DNA of 45,941 nt from Alphaproteobacteria bacterium (GCA_018608245.1 JABAZY010000005.1:1-45941), one strand, 5' to 3'; counted from the stretch's first letter, positions 25,803 through 34,818 are shown. Made by a program: numbers and translations. The notes: generated by a model from the sequence alone, not told the origin.

Positions 25803-27221
25803 TTATTCAATTATCTCTATTCTAAGAGCGTTTGTTGTTCCGCTAACACCGAATGGAACGCCAGCAGTCATAACAATCTTATCACCTTTTTGACCATAAC
25901 CATTTTCTTTCACAACAACATTAGCGCGCTCAACCGTTTCGGCAAAACTATTCACATCTGTAATGTGAAACGTTCTCACGCCAAACGACATCACTAAGCG
26001 ACGAGCTGTTTCCATCTTTTGTGTTAAACAAAGAATAGGCATATCTGGGCGCTGACGCACGGCACGTAACGTTGTTGAACCTGACGTTGTATAATTTACA
26101 ATTGCGGCTGCTTTAATATCATTTGCGACATAGGTCGCAGCGACTGTAATAGCATCTGATGGATCACTTTTAGTATCAGGATGATCACTATTCATGATTC
26201 GGCGATAATTTTTATCTGCTTCTGTACTTTCGCAAATTCTATTCATAATAGAAACTGCTTCTTCTGGATACTGCCCAACAGCGGTTTCCCCTGATAACAT
26301 TACGGCATCGGCACCATCATATACAGCTGTCGCCACATCTGATGCTTCTGCACGGGTTGGGCGCGGGTTATCAATCATTGATTCTAACATTTGCGTCGCA
26401 ACAATGACGGGCTTACCAGCATGGCGTACTTTACGAACAATACGCTTTTGTTCCGCAGGTACTTTCTCAGGCGGTATTTCAACACCCAAATCACCCCGCG
26501 CTAGCATAATGCCATCAACAACAGTAATAATTTCATCAATACATTCTAAAGCAGATGGTTTTTCAATTTTTGCAAGCAATGCTGCGCGGCCATTAATAAT
26601 ATTTTTAGCTTCAATCACATCTTCTGGGCGTTGCACAAAGCTTTGTGCAATCCAATCAACGCCCATGCCAAGCGCCGCTTCTAAATCAACTCTATCTTTA
26701 TCCGTTAAAGCAGGAATAGGTAAAACAATACCCGGAATATTAAACCCTTTATGATTCGACAGCTTTGATCCCGCCATCACTTTAACATTCAGGGCATCTT
26801 TTTCTTTTGAGTCGACAACGACACGTACCTTACCATCATCAAGCAAAATTTCTGATCCCACTTCCATGACATCCATAACTTCTGGGTGAGGCAACATAAC
26901 CCGTGTCTCATCTCCCAGAGTATCATCTAAATCAAAGCGCAAAATTTGCCCTTCTTTTAAATCTATATATCCATTTGCAAAATCACCAACACGCAGTTTC
27001 GGACCCTGCATATCTGCTAATAATGCTATAGGACGACCAAATTCTTTCTCAAGCGCGCGCGCTGTTTCAACATTTTTACGGTGCGCTGCATGTACACCAT
27101 GGGAAAAATTTAAACGAAATATATCAACGCCAGCCTTAAATAAGGTACGCATCATCTCTGGGCTACCTGAAGCTGGGCCAATCGTGGCTACAATTTTTGT
27201 CTGTCTATAACGGCGAATCAT
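25803..27221 (-). CDS. pyk: Pyruvate kinase
   Basis: The last enzyme of glycolysis, making pyruvate and ATP from phosphoenolpyruvate. Seen are TKIVATIGPASGSPEMM, FRLNFSHGVHAAH, the active-site signature LLAKIEKPSALECIDEII followed by GIMLARGDLGVEIPPEKVP, ATQMLESMIDNPRPTRAEASDVATAVYDGADAVMLSGETAVG, and a C-terminal allosteric domain (AAIVNYTTSGSTTLRAVRQRP). 472 residues is typical. The promoter must lie in the 494-base spacer shared with nrdA. Confidence 0.97.
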   Translation of the reverse strand: MIRRYRQTKIVATIGPASGSPEMMRTLFKAGVDIFRLNFSHGVHAAHRKNVETARALEKEFGRPIALLADMQGPKLRVGDFANGYIDLKEGQILRFDLDDTLGDETRVMLPHPEVMDVMEVGSEILLDDGKVRVVVDSKEKDALNVKVMAGSKLSNHKGFNIPGIVLPIPALTDKDRVDLEAALGMGVDWIAQSFVQRPEDVIEAKNIINGRAALLAKIEKPSALECIDEIITVVDGIMLARGDLGVEIPPEKVPAEQKRIVRKVRHAGKPVIVATQMLESMIDNPRPTRAEASDVATAVYDGADAVMLSGETAVGQYPEEAVSIMNRICESTEADKNYRRIMNSDHPDTKSDPSDAITVAATYVANDIKAAAIVNYTTSGSTTLRAVRQRPDMPILCLTQKMETARRLVMSFGVRTFHITDVNSFAETVERANVVVKENGYGQKGDKIVMTAGVPFGVSGTTNALRIEIIE

Positions 27222-27422
27222 TTATATCTCCTAATGTTTCTTAATCCCAAAACCCTATCATCTTGGTTTTACTTATGTTTTTTCATTTTATTCATATGTT
27301 AATTTATATAAAAAAAACGAATCTGTAACGCTTAATTTGCGTCAACGACCTTTTTAAACAGTTTTTAAAACCTGATTCTGGCTAAATGCACCGATATAAA
27401 CAATATGTAAATAAAACACCTT

Positions 27423-27432
27423 CTATATATAG
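27423..27432. promoter_or_regulatory. NrdR-box-like palindrome upstream of nrdA
   Basis: CTATATATAG matches the central ten bases of the NrdR repressor box (CwATATATwG) perfectly, although the outer bases (TTC/GAA) differ from ACA/TGT. A weaker half-match lies 31 bases upstream (27389-27404), the spacing usual for NrdR pairs. The rest of the 494-base spacer between pyk and nrdA (27222-27715) shows no gene; a hairpin of TTGTGG and CCACAA lies at 27635-27652. Confidence 0.45.
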
Positions 27433-27592
27433 AAAATAATCATGTAATTTTATTTCATTTTTAAAATAATTTTAGGCGGGGATAAGAGTCAGAAAATTCT
27501 TATGTATGCAAAAACGCTAGCTTTTTTGATTAGAAATCGCCACTTACCAACTAATTAAGGCTGTTTAAAACTATTTTTTTATATGGACACAA

Positions 27593-27608
27593 CCACGATA
27601 TATAGTAT
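27593..27608. promoter_or_regulatory. Second NrdR-box-like site near the nrdA promoter
   Basis: CCACGATATATAGTAT aligns to the 16-base NrdR consensus with most central positions matching. It overlaps a TATAGT/TATAAA region suitable for a -10 element, about 110 bases before the nrdA ATG. NrdR control of a class I reductase would be normal; this is motif inference. Confidence 0.4.
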
Positions 27609-27715
27609 GGTTATAAAGATTACACCGCTAGGGGTTGTGGTTTCATCCACAATCTACTCACAGCAGTTTTACACAAAATGTTTATAATTTCTTACCATAT
27701 TGGGGAGTAAGGTAC

Positions 27716-29539
27716 ATGTTCGACTATGCACAAATTGAAGGGGGAAATCGAATTCAAATCGACCGCTCCCGCGACGAGAATCTAACAAAATTCGGTATTG
27801 AGACTCTATATGACCGATATTTGCTACCAGAAGAAGGCCCACAGGACCTTTTCGCCCGTGTAGCTATGTATTACGGCGATGATTCAAAGCACGCCCAGCG
27901 TCTATACGACTATATGTCAAAACTTTGGTTTATGCCTTCTACACCTGTTCTATCCAATGGTGGAACAAGCCGTGGCTTGCCTATCTCTTGTTTCCTCAAC
28001 GAAACACAGGACAGCTTGGAAGATATTGTGTCTCTATGGAACGAAAATGTCTGGTTGGCTTCTCTTGGTGGCGGTATTGGCTCTTATTGGGGGAATGTTC
28101 GCTCTATCGGTGAGAAAGTTGGCCGTAACGGTAAAACATCAGGGATTGTTCCTTTCATCCGCGTAATGGATTCAATGACTTTAGCGATTTCTCAAGGATC
28201 ACTTCGTCGTGGTTCTGCTGCAATTTATCTTCCTATCTGGCATCCAGAAATTGAAGAATTTATTGAAATGCGTCGCCCAACAGGTGGCGATCCAAACCGT
28301 AAAGCACTTAACTTGCACCAAGGTGTTTTGGTTAATAATGCTTTCATGCACGCTGTTGAAAATGATGAGCAGTGGCCACTTCGCTCACCTAAAGACAATG
28401 CCATCATGGATACAGTTGGCGCGCGTGATCTTTGGATCCGTCTATTAACGGCACGTATTGAAACGGGCGAGCCATACATTATCTACATCGATCACGTGAA
28501 TGATCAAATTCCTGACCACCACAAAATGGCTGGTCTGAATGTGAAAATGTCTAACCTATGTTCAGAGATTACTTTGCCAACAGGTGTCGATCACTTAGGT
28601 AATGATAGAACAGCCGTGTGTTGCCTATCCTCTCTAAACCTAGAGATGTTTGATCAATGGCAAGATAATCCGCAAATGATTGAAGACATCATGCGATTCC
28701 TGGATAACGTCCTCTCCGACTTTATTGAGAAAGCACCAGATGCAATGAAACGTGCAAAATACGCAGCAATGCGTGAGCGTTCAGTTGGTCTTGGTGTTAT
28801 GGGTCTACACTCATTCTTACAATCAAAACAAATTCCAATGGAAAGCGTAATGGCAAAAGTTTGGAACCGTCGTATGTTCCAACACATTAAACGCCAAGCA
28901 GATGACGCCTCTCGTGTTCTTGCAGAAGAGCGTGGCGCATGTCCAGATGCCGCAGATTACGGTGTAATGGAGCGTTTCTCAAATAAAATGGCGATTGCCC
29001 CTACGGCATCTATCTCCATTATTTGTGGCGGTGCTTCTCCAGGTATTGAACCAATTGCAGCGAATGCTTATACGCACAAAACTTTGTCAGGGTCTTTCCC
29101 AGTGAAAAACAAATACCTGACAGCAGTTTTGGAAGAAAAAGGTGAAAATACAGATGATGTTTGGTCATCAATCTTCACCAATGAAGGATCAGTGCAACAT
29201 CTTGATTTCTTAAGCCAAGACGAAAAAGATGTTTTCAAAACAGCCTTTGAAATTGATCAACGTTGGTTGATTGAACACGCAGGTGACCGTTCACAATTCA
29301 TTTGTCAGGCACAGAGCTTGAACATCTTTGTTCCAGCTAACGTACATAAGAAAGTCTTACATGACCTTCACATGGATGCATGGAAGAAAGGCGTTAAGTC
29401 ACTTTATTACTGCCGTTCAAAATCTATCCAACGTGCAGAAAGTAATGCCTCATGGCTAAGAACACGCGTGTCAGAAGGACGAGAGCCCGAACTCTCCGCC
29501 GCCGACCCAGAATATGACGAATGCTTAAGCTGTCAGTAA
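27716..29539 (+). CDS. nrdA: Ribonucleoside-diphosphate reductase alpha subunit, class I
   Basis: The catalytic subunit that reduces ribonucleotides to deoxyribonucleotides. I choose ATG 27716 (MFDYAQIEGG) because GGGGAGTAAGG precedes it; the frame is open to a TTG 81 bases earlier. The active-site cysteine regions (LPISCFLNETQDS, MSNLCSEITLP), the loop ISQGSLRRGSAAIYLP and the C-terminal redox pair C603/C606 in ECLSCQ are present. The tyrosine dyad LYYC (Y564, Y565) for long-range radical transfer shows it is class I and needs a NrdB radical subunit. At 607 residues it lacks an N-terminal ATP-cone domain. No nrdB follows. Confidence 0.95.
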   Translation: MFDYAQIEGGNRIQIDRSRDENLTKFGIETLYDRYLLPEEGPQDLFARVAMYYGDDSKHAQRLYDYMSKLWFMPSTPVLSNGGTSRGLPISCFLNETQDSLEDIVSLWNENVWLASLGGGIGSYWGNVRSIGEKVGRNGKTSGIVPFIRVMDSMTLAISQGSLRRGSAAIYLPIWHPEIEEFIEMRRPTGGDPNRKALNLHQGVLVNNAFMHAVENDEQWPLRSPKDNAIMDTVGARDLWIRLLTARIETGEPYIIYIDHVNDQIPDHHKMAGLNVKMSNLCSEITLPTGVDHLGNDRTAVCCLSSLNLEMFDQWQDNPQMIEDIMRFLDNVLSDFIEKAPDAMKRAKYAAMRERSVGLGVMGLHSFLQSKQIPMESVMAKVWNRRMFQHIKRQADDASRVLAEERGACPDAADYGVMERFSNKMAIAPTASISIICGGASPGIEPIAANAYTHKTLSGSFPVKNKYLTAVLEEKGENTDDVWSSIFTNEGSVQHLDFLSQDEKDVFKTAFEIDQRWLIEHAGDRSQFICQAQSLNIFVPANVHKKVLHDLHMDAWKKGVKSLYYCRSKSIQRAESNASWLRTRVSEGREPELSAADPEYDECLSCQ

Positions 29540-29565
29540 AAGAATTTTTAGAAAGGAGGCTAATT

Positions 29566-29622
29566 ATGGCCAAATTTTTGAACATCCTCAATGAATCTAA
29601 AAGTGGTTTTTTGGATCAATGA
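29566..29622 (+). CDS. 18-codon reading frame at the position expected for nrdB
   Basis: AAGGAGG (29553-29559) stands six bases before this ATG, an ideal ribosome binding site just 27 bases after the nrdA stop. The frame MAKFLNILNESKSGFLDQ ends at TGA. Some NrdB proteins begin with a short, similar leader ending in GLLE or GFLD before the conserved YKPFRYPWA block, which is not found in any frame here. It may be the broken 5' end of nrdB, or a small peptide on a structured transcript. Confidence 0.4.
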   Translation: MAKFLNILNESKSGFLDQ

Positions 29623-29639
29623 CTAAAAGAGGAAAATTA

Positions 29640-29886
29640 GATATAGCTTGAAGTGGAATACGCTTTAGATAGACGAAAGTCGTTAAGCCCCCAGCCTTAT
29701 GAGAACCACTGATTGAGGTTTCGAAGCTTTAAAAAGCTTAGTCGAAAGTGAGAAATACTAGCTAGTCGTTTTGCTAGAAAGATTATTAGGCCCTTCTAAG
29801 AAGGCACCCGAGATCTTCATCTGGGATATTCAGGCAGTATTTCGTATATTTTAAAGAGCTTCTAAGAAATTAGAGGCTCTTTTTTT
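29640..29886 (+). ncRNA. Candidate structured RNA downstream of nrdA
   Basis: This stretch has no coding frame but holds consecutive hairpins: GAC-GAAA-GTC (29672-29681), AAGCTT-TAAA-AAGCTT (29724-29739, extended by TCG/CGA), CTAGC/GCTAG (29758-29777), CCTTC-TAA-GAAGG (29792-29804) and CCC-AGAT-CTTC-ATCT-GGG with one bulged G (29807-29825). It ends in a strong terminator. It does not show the conserved sequences of tmRNA, RNase P RNA, SRP RNA, or group I or group II introns that I could check by eye. Whether it is a separate RNA, a structured 3' UTR of nrdA or an intron remnant is open. Confidence 0.45.
29853..29886 (+). terminator. Rho-independent terminator with GAAA tetraloop
   Basis: AAAGAGCTTCTAA pairs with TTAGAGGCTCTTT over 13 bp (one G-U) around a GAAA loop and continues into a T-run to 29886. 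It ends the nrdA transcript and the structured region behind it. The flanking A and T tracts make it partly usable in both directions, so it may also end the convergent gpt transcript. Confidence 0.9.
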
Positions 29887-29888
29887 AT

Positions 29889-29957
29889 CGTCATTGTGAG
29901 GAATGAAATGACGAAGCAATCCAGAATCTAGATTGCCGCGCTACGCTCGCAATGACG
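29889..29957. repeat. Palindromic repeat element of the Rickettsiales/alphaproteobacterial type
   Basis: The ends CGTCATTGTGAG and CTCGCAATGACG are inverted repeats (11 of 12), and the middle contains GCAATCCAGAATCTAGATTGC, itself an imperfect palindrome. The phrase combination CGTCATTGCGAG, GAAGCAATCCAG and CGCTACGCTCGCAATGACG is the familiar form of small dispersed palindromic elements seen in Rickettsiales and other alphaproteobacterial genomes. It is a single copy in this window, placed three bases after a terminator and ten bases from the gpt stop. Confidence 0.75.
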
Positions 29958-29966
29958 GCTATTGAA

Positions 29967-30467
29967 TTACTTCCGCGCCAACGGCGTTGAGTATTGATTT
30001 TCTAAATCCCAAGGGAAATGCACCCATGTGTCTTGAGAGAAGGACATGATAGAGGTATCAACCAAATCTTCGCCTGCTGGTTTGGTATAAATGCACGCGA
30101 AATGTGCCTTAGGGTATTTTGCACGAGCGAGCTTGAAAGTAGCGCCCGTATCAACCAAATCATCAATAATCAGCCAGCCTTCACCATTATCTGTGACGCT
30201 CGCAGGGGCTTTCAAAATTTTAGTTTCACTTTGCTCTTTCACATCATAACTGGTGATGCAAAAAGTTTCGATCATCAGAATTTCCAGCTCACGCGCGACG
30301 ATACAGGCAGGCACCATACCGCCACGGGTAATCGCAATGATACCCTTCCACTTACCACCTTCTAACGGGCCTTTATCAAGCAATTTCCACGCCAAAGCCT
30401 TACCATTGCGGTGAATCTCTTCCCATGAAACAGGGAAGTCTTTGGAGTACGTTTCAGAATCAGCCAT
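29967..30467 (-). CDS. gpt: Xanthine phosphoribosyltransferase
   Basis: A purine-salvage enzyme that makes XMP/GMP from xanthine or guanine and PRPP. I start at MADSETYSKDFPVSWEEI (ATG 30465-30467), which gives 166 residues, near E. coli Gpt (152); the frame is open further upstream inside the preceding gene. The PRPP-binding motif is LIIDDLVDTGATF, and GIIAITRGGMVPACIVARELEI and the C-terminal WVHFPWD also fit Gpt. The start overlaps the end of the GT25 gene by eight bases, so the two are coupled. Confidence 0.92.
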   Translation of the reverse strand: MADSETYSKDFPVSWEEIHRNGKALAWKLLDKGPLEGGKWKGIIAITRGGMVPACIVARELEILMIETFCITSYDVKEQSETKILKAPASVTDNGEGWLIIDDLVDTGATFKLARAKYPKAHFACIYTKPAGEDLVDTSIMSFSQDTWVHFPWDLENQYSTPLARK

Positions 30468-31257
30468 ATTTTTTATCCTTAAAGTAGGTGCGCGCATACC
30501 AGTATTTTTTACCAAATGCTTCACAAATTCTAAACCAAAAGCGGAAGAACGGATAGAAAATTCTGGCCATTCCTGTGACTTGCGGTTTTTTATTAAAACG
30601 TTCATTCCCAATAGAAGAATCAAAATCATGATTTTGATAAGCCGTTTTTGGATAGATAGAAAACCAATTCAACCCTGTTTGCCAACTACGCCCCATAAGT
30701 ACATCAATAGGAAAATATGTTTTATCAAGATGTGCCAACATTTTCTTAGCGCCTTTGTGCGTAATGATATAAGCATGCGCATCCCCTGGTGTACCTGGGA
30801 AGCGTGTTAACCAAGTATCATCCGCTAATTTACAAACGCGTCGCTGCTTAGCCTTCATCACCTTATCGCGTCCCATAAAGCGGACTAACTCATAAGGCAC
30901 AGGGCAATTTGAAATTAACGCTTTCAGCGTTGGTAAAAAATTATCATATAAAATAATATCATCTTCAAAGATCAACGCCTGCTCTAAATCATGCTCAATG
31001 ATATGCTGATAAATTCGTTTATGCGAACTGGTGCATCCTAATTCTGCGGGCAATAGATCACGCCCATAATAACGCAGACGGCGCTTGCGGTCATATTCTG
31101 AATGGTTAGTAACATCGAATTCACGCCCGTCTGTAGCGTCAAAAAATTCAAAATTAAGCCCTAAATCACCCAAAATTTGGGTAATACGCACACGACGGTC
31201 TGTCTCACTCGCCATGCTAATCACAAAAATCGGTAATTTCTCTATAGAACTCATCAT
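30460..31257 (-). CDS. Glycosyltransferase family 25 (LPS-type)
   Basis: GT25 enzymes transfer sugars (often galactose) to LPS or lipooligosaccharide. The signature pieces are PIFVISMASETDRRVRI, FEFFDATDG, LPAELGCTSSHKRIYQHI and ALIFEDDIILYDNFL, where EDD is the metal-binding motif; GDAHAYIITHKGAKKML follows. I take MMSSIEKLP as the start (ATG 31255-31257); the ribosome binding site is weak and an ATG five codons upstream is possible. Coupled to gpt downstream. Confidence 0.88.
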   Translation of the reverse strand: MMSSIEKLPIFVISMASETDRRVRITQILGDLGLNFEFFDATDGREFDVTNHSEYDRKRRLRYYGRDLLPAELGCTSSHKRIYQHIIEHDLEQALIFEDDIILYDNFLPTLKALISNCPVPYELVRFMGRDKVMKAKQRRVCKLADDTWLTRFPGTPGDAHAYIITHKGAKKMLAHLDKTYFPIDVLMGRSWQTGLNWFSIYPKTAYQNHDFDSSIGNERFNKKPQVTGMARIFYPFFRFWFRICEAFGKKYWYARTYFKDKKYG

Positions 31258-31333
31258 ATTGCTTATAAACATCTGGTAAAATAAGATCAATATGTCATTC
31301 TGTGACCTTAATTTAATGAGATGATCTTAGATA

Positions 31334-32029
31334 ATGAAATTCTTTATATTCATGCTTGGCCTATGTGTATTAACCTATAGCTCACAAGGCTTTGCACAGA
31401 GCACACCACAACCAGTTGTCGTAGAATTATTCTCTTCACAAAATTGCCCCGCTTGTCCACCAGCCGATCAATTGATGGGTAAACTGTCTCAACAAAGTGA
31501 TATTATTGCGCTTAGTTGTCACGTCGATTATTTTGGACAAAGTCGCGTTAAATTAGGAAAGTCCTTTTGTACTGAACGCCAAAAAGCTTATAGCGCATTC
31601 AAAGGATCAACAAAATTATTCACCCCTCAAATGATGGTTAATGGTTACCTAAGTGCTGTTGGATACGACAAAGCCGATGTTGCTAATGCTCTACGTAGGG
31701 GTAAAGGTGATAGAATGTCGCCCATAATAATCCGTAAGAAACCAAATGACCAATATAATATGTCCCTCCCTAACTTGAGCCATATTAGCTCGCCAATGAA
31801 TTTATGGCTAGCTGTCTATGACCATCCACACTCAACTGGAATGGGTCGACAAGGGCCACGTACTTATTATAACGTTGTCAGCGAACTTCGTGGATTAGGG
31901 TCGTGGAAAGGCAATGCTTCATCTTTCAATTTACCGCCATTTAACATGACAAATAAAGCGGGGTTTGCTGTTTTTGCGCAAAGTCCTAAAACAGGAAAAA
32001 TTGTCACCGCAGGCCAATATAAATTCTAA
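31334..32029 (+). CDS. DUF1223 family secreted thioredoxin-fold protein
   Basis: A signal peptide (MKFFIFMLGLCVLTYSSQGFA) precedes a DUF1223 domain: VVVELFSSQNCPACPPADQLMG with a thioredoxin-like CPAC motif, ALSCHVDYFG, and TPQMMVNG, the cis-Pro region. The C-terminal half (PMNLWLAVYDHPHSTGMGRQGPRTYYNVV) matches the family's second part. Function of the family is unknown; a redox role in the periplasm is an inference from the CxxC. The stop overlaps the convergent polA stop by four bases. Confidence 0.9.
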   Translation: MKFFIFMLGLCVLTYSSQGFAQSTPQPVVVELFSSQNCPACPPADQLMGKLSQQSDIIALSCHVDYFGQSRVKLGKSFCTERQKAYSAFKGSTKLFTPQMMVNGYLSAVGYDKADVANALRRGKGDRMSPIIIRKKPNDQYNMSLPNLSHISSPMNLWLAVYDHPHSTGMGRQGPRTYYNVVSELRGLGSWKGNASSFNLPPFNMTNKAGFAVFAQSPKTGKIVTAGQYKF

Positions 32030-34818
32030 TGTGCTTCCGCCCAAGATTTACCTGATCCCGCATCCGCAATTAGCGGAACGTCAAGGTTAACAACGTTTTC
32101 CATGACTGACTTCACAAGTGCAGATGTCTTATTTAATTGCGCATTTGGCACTTCAAAGATTAATTCATCATGAACTTGTAATAACATTCTAGCGTCTAAT
32201 TTTGCCTCTATTAACGCAGCAGGCATCTTAATCATTGCCATCTTCATAATGTCTGCGGCTGTCCCTTGAATAGGCGCATTAATCGCTGCGCGTTCTGCGC
32301 CCATACGCATCATTGGCATCTTGGCATTGATATTTGGTGTATAACATTTACGTCCATACAAAGTTTTTACGTACTCGTACTTGCGCGCTTCTTCTTTTTT
32401 CTCTTCCATGAACTCTTCAATCTCACTGAAGGTCGCTAAATATTTTTTGATAAAACTATGCGCTTCCCCTGGGTCACAATTTAATTGTTTGGCCAAACCC
32501 CATCCAGAAATACCGTAAATAATACCAAAGTTAACCGCCTTTGCTTGACGACGAATTTCACTGGTTACTTCATCTAACGGAACACCAAAAACTTGAGATG
32601 CAGTCAGCGCATGAATATCAACATTATCTTTAAATGCCTGCTTTAATGCTTTTACATCTGCCATTTCAGCCACAAGCCTCAATTCAACTTGCGAGTAGTC
32701 AACAGCCAGTAATGTATTCCCTTCATCCGCGACAAAAGCTTCACGAATTTTTCGTCCATCTTCCGTTCTAATCGGAATATTTTGTAAATTAGGATCACTG
32801 GAGGCCAAACGACCCGTTGATGTCCCTGCCATTGAAAATGACGTGTGTACGCGGCCGGTTTCAGGGTTAATTTGCGCCTGCAACGCATCCGTATAAGTGG
32901 ACTTTAACTTTGATAAGCTGCGCCATTCCAAAATATTCGTGACAATCTCATGCCCTTGCGCCGATAATTTTTCAAGCAGCCCAACATCCGTTGCCCATTG
33001 CCCCGTTTTGGTTTTTTTACCACCCTCTAGCCCCATCTGATCGAATAAAATCTCACCAATTTGCTTAGGTGACCCTACATTAAATTCAGTGCTCGCTTCG
33101 TCTTGAATATTTTTTTCTAAAATTTTAATTTTCTTGGCAAAATCTTCACTCATATTTCTAAGTGTAATAGGATCAACCTTAATACCATTTAATTCCATCT
33201 CACCAATAACGGACACAAGCGGTCGTTCAATATCTTCATAAACAACAGCCATTTTTTCAGGCGCAATGCGTGGTTTAAATTCGTGATAAAGACGAAGCGT
33301 AATATCCGCATCTTCCGCAGCATAATCCAATGCTTTCTCCAATGAAACATGATCAAACGTAACTTGACTTTTTCCCTTACCAGCCACATCAGCATATTTA
33401 ATTGGTGTATGGTCTAAAAATAACTGCGCCATACCATCCATTGAATTTGAATGACTGGTTCCATCCAGAGTATAAGATAACAGCATAGTATCATCACACG
33501 GTGTCATATAAATACCGTGCTTTTTCAACATCTGCCAATCATATTTTATATTCTGGCCAATTTTTATTATGCTTGGGTCTTCCAATATAGGTTTTAATAA
33601 TTCTATAGCCTTACTGAACTCTATCTGCTTAAGATCACCACTACTATCCCCCAGTAAATCCGCTTCGGCACTGACATGCCCAAGCGGAATATAAGCCGCC
33701 TTCCCAACTGTAGAAGCAACAGAAACACCAACTAATTTGGCAACAGCAGGCGTCAACGATGTTGTTTCAGTATCTATTGCCAAAACCCCAGTAGCCTTCG
33801 CTTCATCAAGCCATTCTTGTAATACTTCTACAGTATCAATTAACGTATATTGATTGTCTTTGATCGCAGGGAACTCTTTTTTCTCTGGCTCTAGTGATTG
33901 CGTATCATTTGATACAGATTCAATTTTTATTTCCTTTTCACCAAGGCGTTTTAAAATTGAATTAAACCCATGCTTACGCAAAAATTCTGGCAAGGCGGGG
34001 AACTCTTCATCATGATGAATAAAGCTTTCTAACGCCTCTGGCACAGGGGCATCCAATGCTAACGACACAAGCTGCTTAGAAATACGCGCTAAATCTGCAT
34101 TATCTATTAATGCCTGACGGCGCTTGGGTTGTTTTATTTCTTCTGCACGCGCTAATAATTCCTCTAACGAACCATACTCCAAAATCAACTGTGCGGCTGT
34201 CTTAACACCAATTCCAGGAACGCCAGGAATATTATCAGTTGAATCCCCTGCCAAGGCCTGTACATCAATTACCTGTTCTGGTGGTACACCAAATTTTTCA
34301 ATAACTTCATCACGGTTAATATATTTATCCTTCATCGGATCTAACATTTTAACGTTATCATTGACCAACTGCATCAAATCCTTGTCAGATGACACAATCG
34401 TAATATTACACCCTTTTTCAATGGCTTGATTTGCATATGTTGCAATCAAATCATCCGCTTCATAACCTTCCAACTCAATCGCAGGTAGTCCAAACGCAAT
34501 CGCCGCATCCCGCACCAACGGAAATTGCGGAATTAAATCTTCAGGCGTTTCACCACGGTTGGCTTTATATTCAGGATATATGTCGTAGCGAAAGTTTTTT
34601 CGTGCCGCATCAAATACAACCACAATCGACGCATGGCTATGCTCTTTCAATAATTTTAAAATCATACTGGTAAAACCATAAACAGCACCAACGGGCGTGC
34701 CCTCTGGGTTTGTCATAGCCGGGCGATTGCTATAGGCCAACGCATAATAAGCGCGGAAAATATAGCCTGATCCATCAATAAGATAGATTTCTTTATTCTT
34801 GGGGGTATCTGATGTCAT
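32026..34818 (-). CDS. polA: DNA polymerase I
   Basis: All three activities appear intact. The 5'-3' exonuclease domain (residues 1 to about 290) has LIDGSGYIFRAYYA, VVFDAARKNFR, YEADDLIATYA and the helix-hairpin LAGDSTDNIPGVPGIGVKTAA. The proofreading domain has its acidic residues in AIDTETTSL, NIKYDWQML and YAAEDADITL. Polymerase motifs are A LLAVDYSQVELRL, B RRQAKAVNFGIIYG and C LLQVHDELIFEV. 930 residues is the standard length. The 182-base upstream spacer (34819-35000) separates it from phrB and shows no gene. Confidence 0.98.
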   Translation of the reverse strand: MTSDTPKNKEIYLIDGSGYIFRAYYALAYSNRPAMTNPEGTPVGAVYGFTSMILKLLKEHSHASIVVVFDAARKNFRYDIYPEYKANRGETPEDLIPQFPLVRDAAIAFGLPAIELEGYEADDLIATYANQAIEKGCNITIVSSDKDLMQLVNDNVKMLDPMKDKYINRDEVIEKFGVPPEQVIDVQALAGDSTDNIPGVPGIGVKTAAQLILEYGSLEELLARAEEIKQPKRRQALIDNADLARISKQLVSLALDAPVPEALESFIHHDEEFPALPEFLRKHGFNSILKRLGEKEIKIESVSNDTQSLEPEKKEFPAIKDNQYTLIDTVEVLQEWLDEAKATGVLAIDTETTSLTPAVAKLVGVSVASTVGKAAYIPLGHVSAEADLLGDSSGDLKQIEFSKAIELLKPILEDPSIIKIGQNIKYDWQMLKKHGIYMTPCDDTMLLSYTLDGTSHSNSMDGMAQLFLDHTPIKYADVAGKGKSQVTFDHVSLEKALDYAAEDADITLRLYHEFKPRIAPEKMAVVYEDIERPLVSVIGEMELNGIKVDPITLRNMSEDFAKKIKILEKNIQDEASTEFNVGSPKQIGEILFDQMGLEGGKKTKTGQWATDVGLLEKLSAQGHEIVTNILEWRSLSKLKSTYTDALQAQINPETGRVHTSFSMAGTSTGRLASSDPNLQNIPIRTEDGRKIREAFVADEGNTLLAVDYSQVELRLVAEMADVKALKQAFKDNVDIHALTASQVFGVPLDEVTSEIRRQAKAVNFGIIYGISGWGLAKQLNCDPGEAHSFIKKYLATFSEIEEFMEEKKEEARKYEYVKTLYGRKCYTPNINAKMPMMRMGAERAAINAPIQGTAADIMKMAMIKMPAALIEAKLDARMLLQVHDELIFEVPNAQLNKTSALVKSVMENVVNLDVPLIADAGSGKSWAEAH

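Noticed and set aside
27635-27715. Upstream TTG start for nrdA
   Set aside because: The ATG at 27716 has a strong ribosome binding site and gives the expected N-terminus; the upstream segment includes a hairpin that is better read as leader.
29540-29886. tmRNA, RNase P RNA, or group I/II intron
   Set aside because: The conserved T-arm/CCA end and tag of tmRNA, the P4 sequences of RNase P, the group I P7 strands and the group II domain V hairpin were not found by eye.
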